A DNA stretch of 6,618 nucleotides from an uncultured Clostridium sp. (GCA_934777095.1 CAKVNP010000125.1:1-6618); one strand, 5' to 3'; positions 1 to 6,605 are shown, counted from the stretch's first letter. Numbers and translations: made by a program. The notes: generated by a model not told the origin, from the letters alone.

Positions 1-588
1 AGATTTTATGATGTTGATAAAGGTGAAATTAGAATTAATGGCAGAAATATAAAGACAATTCCTTTTGCGGAGTTGAGAAATACTTTTGGAACTGTTTTTC
101 AAAATGATATTTTATTTCAAGGTAATATCAAGGAAAATATAGATTTTTATCGTGGAATAAATGATGAAAAGTTAAAAGAAGCAGCAGAAAATGCCCAAGC
201 TATGGAATTTATAGATAAAATGAGCAATGGAATAGAAGAATATACTGCTTCAAAAGGAAGTAATTTCTCGGGAGGGCAGAAGCAGAGGATTCTTTTAGCT
301 AGGGCTATTGCAGGTGATGCCTCTATTATTGTGCTAGATGATTCATCAAGTGCATTGGATTATAAAACAGATTCATTGTTAAGAGGAGCATTGGCTAAAA
401 ACTATCAAGATGCAACAAAAATAATAATTGCCCAAAGGATTAATTCTGTATGTAATTTAGATAATATTATGGTTTTAGAAGATGGAGAAATAAAAGGATT
501 TGGCAAACACGAAGAGCTTCTTCTAAATTGTCAGGTTTATAAGGAAATTTATGATTCACAAATGGGAGGCGATGATATTGGCAGGTAG
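1..588 (+). CDS. ABC exporter half-transporter, degenerate-site subunit (C-terminal part, 5' truncated)
   Basis: The reading frame is open from the first base, so the gene begins upstream of the window; the TTG at position 73 is internal. The visible 195 codons are most of a nucleotide-binding domain, without the membrane domain and Walker A. In window codon numbers, the first residues (RFYDVDKG) normally follow Walker A, the Q-loop glutamine is codon 34, and the signature FSGGQ is codons 89-93 and intact. Walker B reads VLDDSSSALD, with Asp114 in place of the catalytic glutamate. The switch loop reads IIIAQR, with Gln145 in place of histidine. The Asp/Gln pair is known from the catalytically impaired subunit of heterodimeric exporters (TM287, BmrC). 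The next gene overlaps this one and has the opposite pattern, so the two probably form one exporter in the cytoplasmic membrane. The substrate (drug, lipid or peptide) cannot be told from the sequence. Confidence 0.93.
   Translation, partial: RFYDVDKGEIRINGRNIKTIPFAELRNTFGTVFQNDILFQGNIKENIDFYRGINDEKLKEAAENAQAMEFIDKMSNGIEEYTASKGSNFSGGQKQRILLARAIAGDASIIVLDDSSSALDYKTDSLLRGALAKNYQDATKIIIAQRINSVCNLDNIMVLEDGEIKGFGKHEELLLNCQVYKEIYDSQMGGDDIGR
564..569 (+). promoter_or_regulatory. Ribosome binding site inside the upstream gene that decides the start of the second ABC gene
   Basis: GGGAGG lies 8 bases before an in-frame TTG at 578, which is ideal spacing. It lies only 2 bases before the ATG at 572 and downstream of the ATG at 551, so it cannot serve those well. 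A second possible site, AGGAG at 587-591, is 4 bases before the ATG at 596. The TTG start gives a protein beginning MAGRRRM, followed by EKPKD, which from memory resembles the start of related subunits. Confidence 0.55.
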
Positions 589-2350
589 GAGAAGAATGTC
601 GCAAGCTACTGAAAAGCCTAAGGATACCTGGTATGTATTAAAAAGGTTAGGCCAGTATCTAATGAAATATAAATGTCTGTTATTAATAGCTCTAATATTA
701 TCAATTGGCAGCAATTTTCTTGCTTTGCTTGGACCAATGCTTGCAGGCCATGCCATTAATGCCATTGAACCAGGAAAAGGGAAGGTTGTTTTTAATGAGG
801 TATTTTATTATGGAAAGCTGATGGCTTTATTTTATATAGGATCATCTATTCTTTCGTATTTTTTATCAATAATTATGATTAATATAAGTAGAAAAATTGT
901 TTCAGTAATGAGAAAAGATGTCTTTTGTAAGATGCAGGTGCTGCCGGTAAGTTATTTTGACAGTCATCAATTGGGCGATATTTTAAGTAGGATAAGCTAT
1001 GATATTGATGTAATAAATACTTCATTATCTAATGACCTTATTCAAATTTTAGCCAGTTTAATCACTGTAGTAGGTTCTTTGGTAATGATGATTGTTATCT
1101 CACCTACATTAGCACTTATTTCAGTAATTACCATACCTTTATCAGTAGTGTATACCAAATATATGACTGGCAAGATACGACCATTATTTAAATTGAGGTC
1201 AGAAGCTTTAGGAAATTTAAATGGTTTTACTGAAGAAACTATTTCTGGGCAGAAAACAATTAAATCTTATTCAAGAGAAGAAAAAATTATCGATAAATTT
1301 GATGTAATAAATGAAAATGCAGTGAACTCTTATTATAATGCTGATTATATCGGCAGTATGATGGGGCCAAGTGTAGCATTTATCAATAATTTATCATTAT
1401 CACTTGTTACTGTATTTGGGGCTGTTTTATATTTATATCAAAAAATAAGCTTAGGAAACATTTCTTCATTTATTTTATATTCAAGAAAGTTTTCTGGACC
1501 AATAAATGAAGCAGCTAATATAGTCAGTGAACTTCAGTCAACTTTGGCAGCAGCTGAGAGAGTATTGGTGTTATTGGATGAAAATGAGGAAAAAGAAGAC
1601 TCTAGCAATGCTGTAGAGCTTTCTGATGTTGAAGGAAATGTTGAACTGCAGAATGTTTCCTTCGGATACACAAAGGATAGAATAATACTTCATGACTTAT
1701 CAATTAAAGCGGAACAAGGGAAAATGATTGCAATAGTAGGTCCTACTGGTGCAGGGAAAACTACAATTATTAATCTATTAATGAGATTTTATGATGCTGA
1801 TAGAGGAGTTATTTCCATAGATGGCAAGGAAATATGTTCAGTAAAAAGAAAAAGCCTGAGAAAAGCATATGCGATGGTGCTCCAGGATACTTGGCTCTTT
1901 GGAGGAACTATCTATGAAAATATAGCTTATGGCAAAGAAGAGGCTTCTATGGAAGAGGTTATTGAAGCAGCAAAGGCAGCAAGAATCCATAATTATATTT
2001 CTCATTTAAAAGATGGATATAATACTGTTATTAATGATGATGGGACAAATTTATCTAAAGGACAGAAGCAGCTTATTACAATAGCTAGAGCAATGCTTTT
2101 AGATGCAAAAATATTAATTTTAGATGAAGCTACTTCTAATGTTGATACTAGGACTGAAGTTCATATTAGAGAAGCTATGAGAAAACTAATGAATGATAAG
2201 ACTTGTTTTGTAATCGCCCATAGACTTTCTACGATAGTAGATTCAGACTTAATTCTGGTAGTAAATGATGGCGATGTGATAGAGCAGGGAACTCATCAAG
2301 AGTTAATGGATAAGAAGGGGTATTATTATAGCTTGTATAATTCTAAATAA
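578..2350 (+). CDS. ABC exporter half-transporter, catalytically competent subunit (ATP-binding/permease)
   Basis: This full-length half-transporter (590 residues from the TTG start, usual for the family) has an N-terminal membrane domain and a C-terminal ATPase domain. Six hydrophobic segments lie near residues 33-55, 80-103, 153-173, 177-195, 268-287 and 293-312. In the ATPase domain, Walker A is GPTGAGKTT (388-396), the Q-loop glutamine is Gln436, Walker B is ILDEATSNVD with catalytic Glu517, and the switch histidine is His548. The signature is LSKGQ (492-496) instead of LSGGQ. An altered signature here with an Asp/Gln-altered partner upstream is the known arrangement of exporters with one weak and one active ATP site (TM288, BmrD). 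The start overlaps the end of the upstream gene by 11 bases, suggesting translational coupling and equal amounts. Starts at ATG 551, 572 or 596 are possible alternatives. Multidrug or lipid export is the family role; the real substrate is unknown. Confidence 0.95.
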   Translation: MAGRRRMSQATEKPKDTWYVLKRLGQYLMKYKCLLLIALILSIGSNFLALLGPMLAGHAINAIEPGKGKVVFNEVFYYGKLMALFYIGSSILSYFLSIIMINISRKIVSVMRKDVFCKMQVLPVSYFDSHQLGDILSRISYDIDVINTSLSNDLIQILASLITVVGSLVMMIVISPTLALISVITIPLSVVYTKYMTGKIRPLFKLRSEALGNLNGFTEETISGQKTIKSYSREEKIIDKFDVINENAVNSYYNADYIGSMMGPSVAFINNLSLSLVTVFGAVLYLYQKISLGNISSFILYSRKFSGPINEAANIVSELQSTLAAAERVLVLLDENEEKEDSSNAVELSDVEGNVELQNVSFGYTKDRIILHDLSIKAEQGKMIAIVGPTGAGKTTIINLLMRFYDADRGVISIDGKEICSVKRKSLRKAYAMVLQDTWLFGGTIYENIAYGKEEASMEEVIEAAKAARIHNYISHLKDGYNTVINDDGTNLSKGQKQLITIARAMLLDAKILILDEATSNVDTRTEVHIREAMRKLMNDKTCFVIAHRLSTIVDSDLILVVNDGDVIEQGTHQELMDKKGYYYSLYNSK

Positions 2351-2405
2351 CTGTTTAGCTAGCTATAAAGCAGAGTGAAAATTAAATATAATGATTTGAA
2401 TAATG

Positions 2406-2449
2406 TAAAATATAAAAAGTTAATAAAATTATTAACTTTTTTATATTTT
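2406..2449 (+). terminator. Hairpin terminator after the ABC exporter genes
   Basis: The left arm (2406-2425) pairs with the right arm (2430-2450) around a 4-base AAAT loop, with one unpaired T at 2442. The core is AGTTAATA/TATTAACT. Only one pair is G-C, so the stem is long but weak. A run of six T (2437-2442) lies in the right arm, and more T-rich sequence follows to 2453. The A-rich left arm gives U-runs on both strands, so it could act in either direction. It lies 56 bases after the stop codon. The rest of the 2351-2549 gap shows no open reading frame or clear promoter. Confidence 0.7.
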
Positions 2450-2549
2450 ATTTGAAAAATAGGCAGTTTGTTGGTAAATTATATATAGACATATTAAATG
2501 ACGTAATATAAGAAAATTAAATTTCTAGATTAAGAGGTAGCTTTAATAA

Positions 2550-3629
2550 ATGACTATATATAATTGCAAAAAAGCTTTAGAGAATAAATATAAATACATA
2601 ATAAACGAAGAAATAAATAGATTGGCAATAATATTAGAAATTGTCCATATACTATTTATTGGCTTTTTTATTTATTTCAAGATATATTATATGGCAGTTG
2701 TTAATGTTTTTAGCGTCATATTATATATTGTATGTAGATATATTAATAAATCTGGCAGAATAACAAGCTGCTTTAAACTTTGTTATTGGGAAGTGATGGT
2801 ACATTTATTAATCTGTAATATAATGATAGGAAATAAAAGCGGCTTTAACATGTTTTATTTATCGTTAATTGCCTGCGTATATGTAGCTTATTATTACCTG
2901 GAAAAAAGTAGGGGAAAGAATTTTAATATACATTTCTATGCAGGTCTATCTACCATATGTTTTATTGGGAATACGGTGCTAAGTTATTATATTTCACCTG
3001 TATATAATAAAGAAAATATCATTATGAATAATACTTTCATGATTTTTAACAGTATCTGCAGTGTAACTGTGCTTTATTTCTTTATGCATAAATTTTTGAA
3101 TTCAGCTTTGCAAAAAGAAAGAGAGCTTAATAAAGAAAATGAAATATTAAAAATAGAATCAAATACTGATCCACTTACTAAGCTTCATAATAGAAGAGGA
3201 ATTGAAAATTACATAAAGTATTATTATGATACTCAAAAGAATTTTTCAGTTATTTTGTGCGATATAGATGATTTTAAAAATATTAATGATAAATATGGCC
3301 ATAAATGTGGAGATGTTATTTTAAAAGAAGTAGCTAGAATAATTAAGAGCAATACATATAAAAGTGGTTATGTATGCAGATGGGGAGGAGAAGAAATCTT
3401 AACCTTACTGCCTGAAATAGATGACCATAAAGCTAAAGAAATTGCTGAAAAAATTAGACTTGAAATAAACAACAGACAATTTACATATAAAAATGAAATA
3501 ATACATGTAACTATTACTACGGGAATTGCTTTCAATAATAATAAAACGAGCGTAGATGCTACTATAGAAAAAGCAGATGATAATTTATATAAAGGAAAGT
3601 CTTCCGGCAAAAATATAGTCGTTTATTAA
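2550..3629 (+). CDS. Membrane-anchored GGDEF domain protein, probable diguanylate cyclase
   Basis: The 359-residue protein probably makes the second messenger cyclic di-GMP from two GTP on the inner face of the membrane. Six hydrophobic segments fill the N-terminal half (about 24-43, 47-65, 76-94, 99-117, 126-149, 160-182). I do not recognise them as a named sensor domain. A short charged helical linker (185-205) leads into the GGDEF domain (about 206-359), which opens with the typical TDPLTKLHNRRG. Metal- and substrate-binding positions are present: Asp238 in CDIDDF, Asn246 and Asp255. The signature is RWGGEEI (277-283), with Ile283 in place of the usual Phe. The product-inhibition motif RxxD before the signature is absent, so feedback control through that site is unlikely. 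The end (DNLYKGKSSGKN) is typical of the family. The ATG at 2550 is preceded by GAGGT 11 bases upstream. Cyclase activity is inferred, not certain. Confidence 0.9.
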   Translation: MTIYNCKKALENKYKYIINEEINRLAIILEIVHILFIGFFIYFKIYYMAVVNVFSVILYIVCRYINKSGRITSCFKLCYWEVMVHLLICNIMIGNKSGFNMFYLSLIACVYVAYYYLEKSRGKNFNIHFYAGLSTICFIGNTVLSYYISPVYNKENIIMNNTFMIFNSICSVTVLYFFMHKFLNSALQKERELNKENEILKIESNTDPLTKLHNRRGIENYIKYYYDTQKNFSVILCDIDDFKNINDKYGHKCGDVILKEVARIIKSNTYKSGYVCRWGGEEILTLLPEIDDHKAKEIAEKIRLEINNRQFTYKNEIIHVTITTGIAFNNNKTSVDATIEKADDNLYKGKSSGKNIVVY

Positions 3630-3649
3630 TTTGTTTTTAATAAAATTAT

Positions 3650-3687
3650 TTTTAACTGGTTTATTCTTTGGGATAAACCAGTTAAAA
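3650..3687 (+). other. Strong 17-bp stem-loop between the GGDEF gene and the peptidase gene
   Basis: Arms 3650-3666 and 3671-3687 pair along 17 positions with one G-U wobble, closing a UUUG tetraloop with a C-G pair. The central part is AACTGGTTTAT against ATAAACCAGTT. No U-tract follows the right arm on the + strand, and none follows the left arm on the - strand, so it is not a classic intrinsic terminator. It ends 26 bases before the next start codon. A weaker all-AT 8-bp stem (3622-3629 with 3637-3644) contains the GGDEF stop codon just upstream. Possible roles are transcript end, 3'-end protection, processing site or a palindromic protein-binding site. Confidence 0.6.
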
Positions 3688-3713
3688 TTCTTAAAAAGGG
3701 ATGAGAATTTATT

Positions 3714-4559
3714 ATGAAAAGGAAAAAAATATCTATAATCATAGTTTTAGCAATGGGGATAGTTATAAGTACGGGATTAATAGGATGTAATGAGCAAAAA
3801 AATGCTGATAACAATAATAACTATGCTGTATCAGCTGCCAATGAAGATGATAAGCAGCAGTCCAATAAGCATGATGGATCAGCAGCTGAAGAAGCTGAGA
3901 TAAAAGATAAAGAAGAGGAAGAAAAAGCTGCAAAACAAGCTGAACTAGCAACTTTAGAAGAAATAAAAAATGATGATTTATTTATGCTTGTAAATAGGCA
4001 GAATGAGCTTGATCCATCATATGAACCACTGGAAATAAAAGAATGTGATTTTGATTTTATTTCATATATAGTAACAACAACTTTAGATAAGAGAACTGCA
4101 GATGCAGCTAAAGAAATGTTTTTGGCAGCAGAAGAGGACGGAATTAAATTGCTGGGAGCTTCAGGTTATAGATCATATTCCATACAGGAATCATTATATA
4201 ATGGAAGAGCAGCCTCATTAGGCGTGGAAGAAGCTGATAAATATACGGCAAGACCAGGGCAGAGTGAACATCAGACAGGACTAGCCTTAGATATATTATC
4301 AGAAGATTATCAGGAAATGGATGATGGCTTTGAAAATACAGCAAGCTATACATGGCTAGTTAATAACTGCTATAAATATGGCTTTATTTTAAGGTATCCA
4401 AAGGGGAAAGAAGATATTACCGGCTATTTATATGAGCCATGGCATTTTAGATATATAGGTAATGCAGAAATTGCTAAGGAAATAATGGATAGAGGATTAA
4501 CATTTGAAGAATACTTAAGCGAAGTTAATGAGAAAATAAAAATATTAGAACAAGAGTAA
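3714..4559 (+). CDS. Lipoprotein D,D-/L,D-carboxypeptidase, peptidase family M15B (VanY/DacB/LdcB-like)
   Basis: The 281-residue exported zinc peptidase should remove the terminal residue of peptidoglycan stem peptides. A positively charged start (MKRKK), a hydrophobic stretch (6-23) and the lipobox LIGC with Cys25 predict a lipoprotein on the outer face of the membrane. Residues 26-85 form a polar, then Glu/Lys/Ala-rich linker, probably disordered to coiled coil. The catalytic domain (about 100-265) has the M15B motifs: SGYRS (150-154) with a following Gln, PGQSEHQTGLALD with zinc ligands His186 and Asp193, and EPWHFRY with catalytic Glu241 and zinc ligand His244. All key residues are present. 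The family includes D,D-carboxypeptidases (VanY) and L,D-carboxypeptidases acting on tetrapeptides (LdcB/DacB), and the sequence does not separate them. There are no van resistance genes nearby, so a housekeeping wall role is more likely than glycopeptide resistance. The ribosome site is weak (GGGATGAG, 8 bases before ATG). Confidence 0.92.
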   Translation: MKRKKISIIIVLAMGIVISTGLIGCNEQKNADNNNNYAVSAANEDDKQQSNKHDGSAAEEAEIKDKEEEEKAAKQAELATLEEIKNDDLFMLVNRQNELDPSYEPLEIKECDFDFISYIVTTTLDKRTADAAKEMFLAAEEDGIKLLGASGYRSYSIQESLYNGRAASLGVEEADKYTARPGQSEHQTGLALDILSEDYQEMDDGFENTASYTWLVNNCYKYGFILRYPKGKEDITGYLYEPWHFRYIGNAEIAKEIMDRGLTFEEYLSEVNEKIKILEQE

Positions 4560-4588
4560 AACATAAATAATAAAAATGTTAGTAAAAT

Positions 4589-4618
4589 TTTTCAGTTGTC
4601 AGAAAATTGTGATATAAT
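4589..4618 (+). promoter_or_regulatory. Probable sigma-A promoter of pgi
   Basis: A perfect TATAAT at 4613-4618 is preceded by TG one base upstream (TGATATAAT), an extended -10. A partial -35 (TTTTCA, 4589-4594, 4 of 6 matches) lies 18 bases upstream. Transcription would start near 4625, giving a leader of about 30 bases with GGAGGT at 4645-4650, 6 bases before the pgi start. It lies in the 97-base gap after the peptidase gene. Confidence 0.65.
4594..4608 (+). promoter_or_regulatory. CodY-like box overlapping the pgi promoter
   Basis: AGTTGTCAGAAAATT matches 13 of 15 positions of the known CodY motif AATTTTCWGAAAATT; the differences are G at positions 2 and 5. A second half-match (ATTTTTCAG, 4587-4595) abuts it upstream. 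The box fills the space between the -35 and -10 elements, where a bound repressor would block RNA polymerase. CodY senses branched-chain amino acids and GTP in Firmicutes. AT-rich genomes give chance matches, so this is a candidate only. Confidence 0.4.
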
Positions 4619-4656
4619 TAATATGTTAATTATTTCATAATGATGGAGGTAATGAG

Positions 4657-6009
4657 ATGAAGAATGGTTTAAGTTTAGATTTATCAAAGGTTATGCCATA
4701 TGCTGATTTTTCTGAAGTAGAAAAAATGGAAGCTATGGTTAAGTGTGCTCATGAAGCAGTACATGAAAAAACAGGAGCTGGAAATGACTTTTTAGGGTGG
4801 TTAGATTTACCGGTTGATTATGATAAAGACGAATTTGAAAGAATTAAAAAAGCAGCAGAAAAAATTAAAAATGATTCTGATGTTTTAATAGTTATTGGAA
4901 TCGGTGGATCATATTTAGGAGCAAGAGCAGCTATAGAAATGCTAACAAATCATTTCCATAATTCATTAGAAAATGGGAAGAGAAAAGCTCCACAAATATT
5001 CTATGTAGGAAACAATATAAGTTCTACATACTTAGCTGATTTATTAGAAGCTATTGAAGGAAAAGAAGTTTCAGTTAATGTTATTTCAAAATCAGGAACA
5101 ACTACTGAACCTGCAATAGCATTTAGAATATTTAAAGATTTCATGGAAAAGAAATATGGTGTAGAAGAATCTAAGAAGAGAATTTTTGCTACAACTGACA
5201 AAGCTAGAGGAGCTTTAAAAGGTTTAGCTGATTCTATGGGTTACGAAACATTTGTTATTCCTGATGATGTTGGAGGAAGATTCTCAGTATTAACTGCTGT
5301 AGGACTTTTACCAATAGCTGCTGCAGGAATCAATATAGATGAAATGATGCAAGGTGCTGCTGATGCTAGAGAAAAATATTCAAATCCTTCAGTAAAGGAA
5401 AATGAATGTTACCAATATGCAGCTATGAGAAATGCATTATATAATAAAGGAAAGAAAGTAGAAGTATTAGTTAACTATGAACCTGCTTTACACTATTTCA
5501 ATGAATGGTGGAAACAATTATACGGAGAATCAGAAGGTAAAGATCAAAAAGGTATATTACCAGCTGCAGTTGATTTCTCAACTGACTTACATTCAATGGG
5601 ACAATTCATTCAAGATGGTTCTAGAATAATGTTTGAAACTGTATTAAATGTTCAAAAAGCAACAAAAGAAATAGTTATCGAGAAAGCTGATGACGATGCA
5701 GATGGATTAAACTTCTTAGCTGGTAAGACTATGGACTTCGTTAATAAGCAAGCTTTCAATGGTACATTATTAGCTCATAATGATGGTGGAGTACCAAACA
5801 TGGTATTAAATATTCCAGAATTAAGCCCATACTACTTCGGACAAATGGTTTACTTCTTCGAAAAAGCAGTTGCAATAAGTGGATATCTTTTAGGTGTTAA
5901 TCCATTTGACCAACCAGGTGTTGAAGCATACAAGAAAAACATGTTTGCTTTACTTGGTAAACCAGGATATGAAGATTTAAAAGCTGATTTAGAAGCAAGA
6001 TTAAAATAA
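4657..6009 (+). CDS. pgi: Glucose-6-phosphate isomerase
   Basis: This cytoplasmic enzyme interconverts glucose-6-phosphate and fructose-6-phosphate, linking glycolysis, gluconeogenesis and the supply of sugar precursors for the wall. The 450 residues match the short bacterial form. Recognisable parts are the sugar-phosphate-binding loops GIGGSYLG and [10 protein letters not shown], the YGESEGK segment with catalytic Glu291, DLHSMGQ with His312, and the C-terminal [10 protein letters not shown] with Lys426. Each catalytic position is one more than in the Geobacillus enzyme as I recall it (Glu290, His311, Lys425), so the protein appears intact. Codon choice is narrower than in the neighbours (mostly GAA, TTA, GGA/GGT, GCT/GCA), fitting high expression. 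It has its own promoter and a strong ribosome site, and no terminator separates it from the next gene. Confidence 0.98.
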   Translation: MKNGLSLDLSKVMPYADFSEVEKMEAMVKCAHEAVHEKTGAGNDFLGWLDLPVDYDKDEFERIKKAAEKIKNDSDVLIVIGIGGSYLGARAAIEMLTNHFHNSLENGKRKAPQIFYVGNNISSTYLADLLEAIEGKEVSVNVISKSGTTTEPAIAFRIFKDFMEKKYGVEESKKRIFATTDKARGALKGLADSMGYETFVIPDDVGGRFSVLTAVGLLPIAAAGINIDEMMQGAADAREKYSNPSVKENECYQYAAMRNALYNKGKKVEVLVNYEPALHYFNEWWKQLYGESEGKDQKGILPAAVDFSTDLHSMGQFIQDGSRIMFETVLNVQKATKEIVIEKADDDADGLNFLAGKTMDFVNKQAFNGTLLAHNDGGVPNMVLNIPELSPYYFGQMVYFFEKAVAISGYLLGVNPFDQPGVEAYKKNMFALLGKPGYEDLKADLEARLK

Positions 6010-6010
6010 T

Positions 6011-6454
6011 ATGAAGATTATTGTTGATGGAGATGCCTGCCCAGGTATCTCCATTATTGAAAAATTAGCAAAGGAATATAATATTGAATTAATAGTGTAT
6101 TGTGATATACATCATTATATTTCCTTAAATTATGGAGAAGTAAGAGTAGTAGACAGCGGATTTCAATCTGTAGATATGAAGGTTTCTAATATATGCAGAG
6201 AAAATGATATTGTAATATCCCAGGATTATGGAGTAGCTGCTATATGCCTTGGGAAAAAAGCAAAAGTACTTAGCCCTAAGGGGTATATTTATGATGATGA
6301 TAATATTGAATCGCTGCTGGAACAGAGACATATAAATCAAAAGATAAGAAGAGCTGGAGGCAGGACTCAAAATAGTAAAAAAAGAACTGCCGAAGATGAT
6401 GAAAGATTATATAAAAGGCTGTTATATCTAATTAAAACAACCATTATAGAATAA
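6011..6454 (+). CDS. UPF0178 (DUF188) family protein, YaiI/YqxD-like
   Basis: The 147-residue protein belongs to a widespread bacterial family of unknown function with a fold related to PIN-domain nucleases. The family hallmarks are present: the N-terminal VDGDACP (5-11), VDSGFQSVD (47-55), DIVISQDYG (66-74) and the basic C-terminal RRAGGRTQ with KKRTAEDDERL (113-132). Asp6, Asp8, Asp55, Asp66 and Asp72 could form a metal-binding acidic cluster as in PIN enzymes; this is inference, and no activity is established that I know of. The ATG follows the pgi stop codon after one base (TAATATG). No good ribosome site precedes it, so translation probably depends on ribosomes finishing pgi. Its stop codon lies inside the terminator stem. 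Length and motifs look complete. Confidence 0.93.
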   Translation: MKIIVDGDACPGISIIEKLAKEYNIELIVYCDIHHYISLNYGEVRVVDSGFQSVDMKVSNICRENDIVISQDYGVAAICLGKKAKVLSPKGYIYDDDNIESLLEQRHINQKIRRAGGRTQNSKKRTAEDDERLYKRLLYLIKTTIIE

Positions 6455-6491
6455 ACTGTAGAAATAAAACTATAGTTTATTCTTTTTTTTT
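6449..6491 (+). terminator. Intrinsic terminator of the pgi operon
   Basis: A 13-bp stem (6449-6461 with 6470-6482, one G-U pair) with an 8-base A-rich loop is followed by nine T (6483-6491). This is a textbook intrinsic terminator. The stop codon of the preceding gene (6452-6454) is part of the left arm, so ribosomes at the gene end would cover the stem's first half. Confidence 0.9.
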
Positions 6492-6499
6492 ATAATTAT

Positions 6500-6527
6500 T
6501 TGACAAAATTCAGTTTTTATTTTAAAT
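6500..6527 (+). promoter_or_regulatory. Possible promoter for the gene at the right edge
   Basis: A perfect TTGACA (6500-6505) is followed after 16 bases by TTAAAT (6522-6527, 4 of 6 matches to TATAAT). A perfect TATAAT also occurs at 6537-6542, but 31 bases from TTGACA, too far to pair; its own -35 region is poor. Either -10 would give a leader of about 55 to 75 bases before the start at 6606. Position just after a terminator supports a new transcription unit. Confidence 0.5.
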
Positions 6528-6605
6528 CATAGGAGGTATAATTAAATAAGGAAAATTATGTAAAAAGATACATAAATAGAGTTAAATATGATGAGGGGTG
6601 ATAGT

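Noticed and set aside
556..765. Open frame on the - strand at the junction of the two ABC genes
   Set aside because: Both + strand genes are well supported here and the - strand frame has no recognisable motif.
2356..2365. Palindrome TAGCTAGCTA just after the ABC operon
   Set aside because: Ten bases, self-complementary without a loop and not repeated elsewhere in the window; probably chance.
2495..2509. CodY-like match upstream of the GGDEF gene (ends in AAGAAAATT)
   Set aside because: Only about 11 of 15 positions match and no clear promoter is nearby; not above the AT-rich background.
2455..2549. Promoter for the GGDEF gene (TTGTTG with TATTAA, 18-base spacing)
   Set aside because: Both hexamers are weak in sequence that is almost all A and T; a promoter is likely somewhere here but cannot be placed.
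3763..3951. Leucine/tyrosine-rich open frame on the - strand inside the peptidase gene
   Set aside because: The composition results from reading the Glu/Lys/Ala/Gln codons of the linker backwards; there is no start signal.
3714..4559. Vancomycin-resistance VanY gene
   Set aside because: The fold family is the same, but no vanR, vanS, vanH, ligase or vanX gene is nearby and housekeeping M15B lipoproteins are common in Firmicutes.
4560..4580. Possible terminator after the peptidase gene (AACAT...ATGTT)
   Set aside because: Only five base pairs with an 11-base loop; too weak, although some T residues follow.
4596..4618. TTGTCA with TATAAT as the pgi promoter pair
   Set aside because: The spacing is only 11 bases, too short for sigma-A; the extended -10 with the weaker TTTTCA at 18 bases fits better.
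5001..5201. Open frame on the - strand inside pgi
   Set aside because: It lies opposite a highly conserved enzyme gene, has no ribosome site and no family resemblance; it mirrors the coding bias of pgi.
6125..6370. Open frame on the - strand inside the UPF0178 gene
   Set aside because: The + strand frame is a clear family member along its whole length, and the - strand product has low-complexity Ser/Ile/Tyr content.
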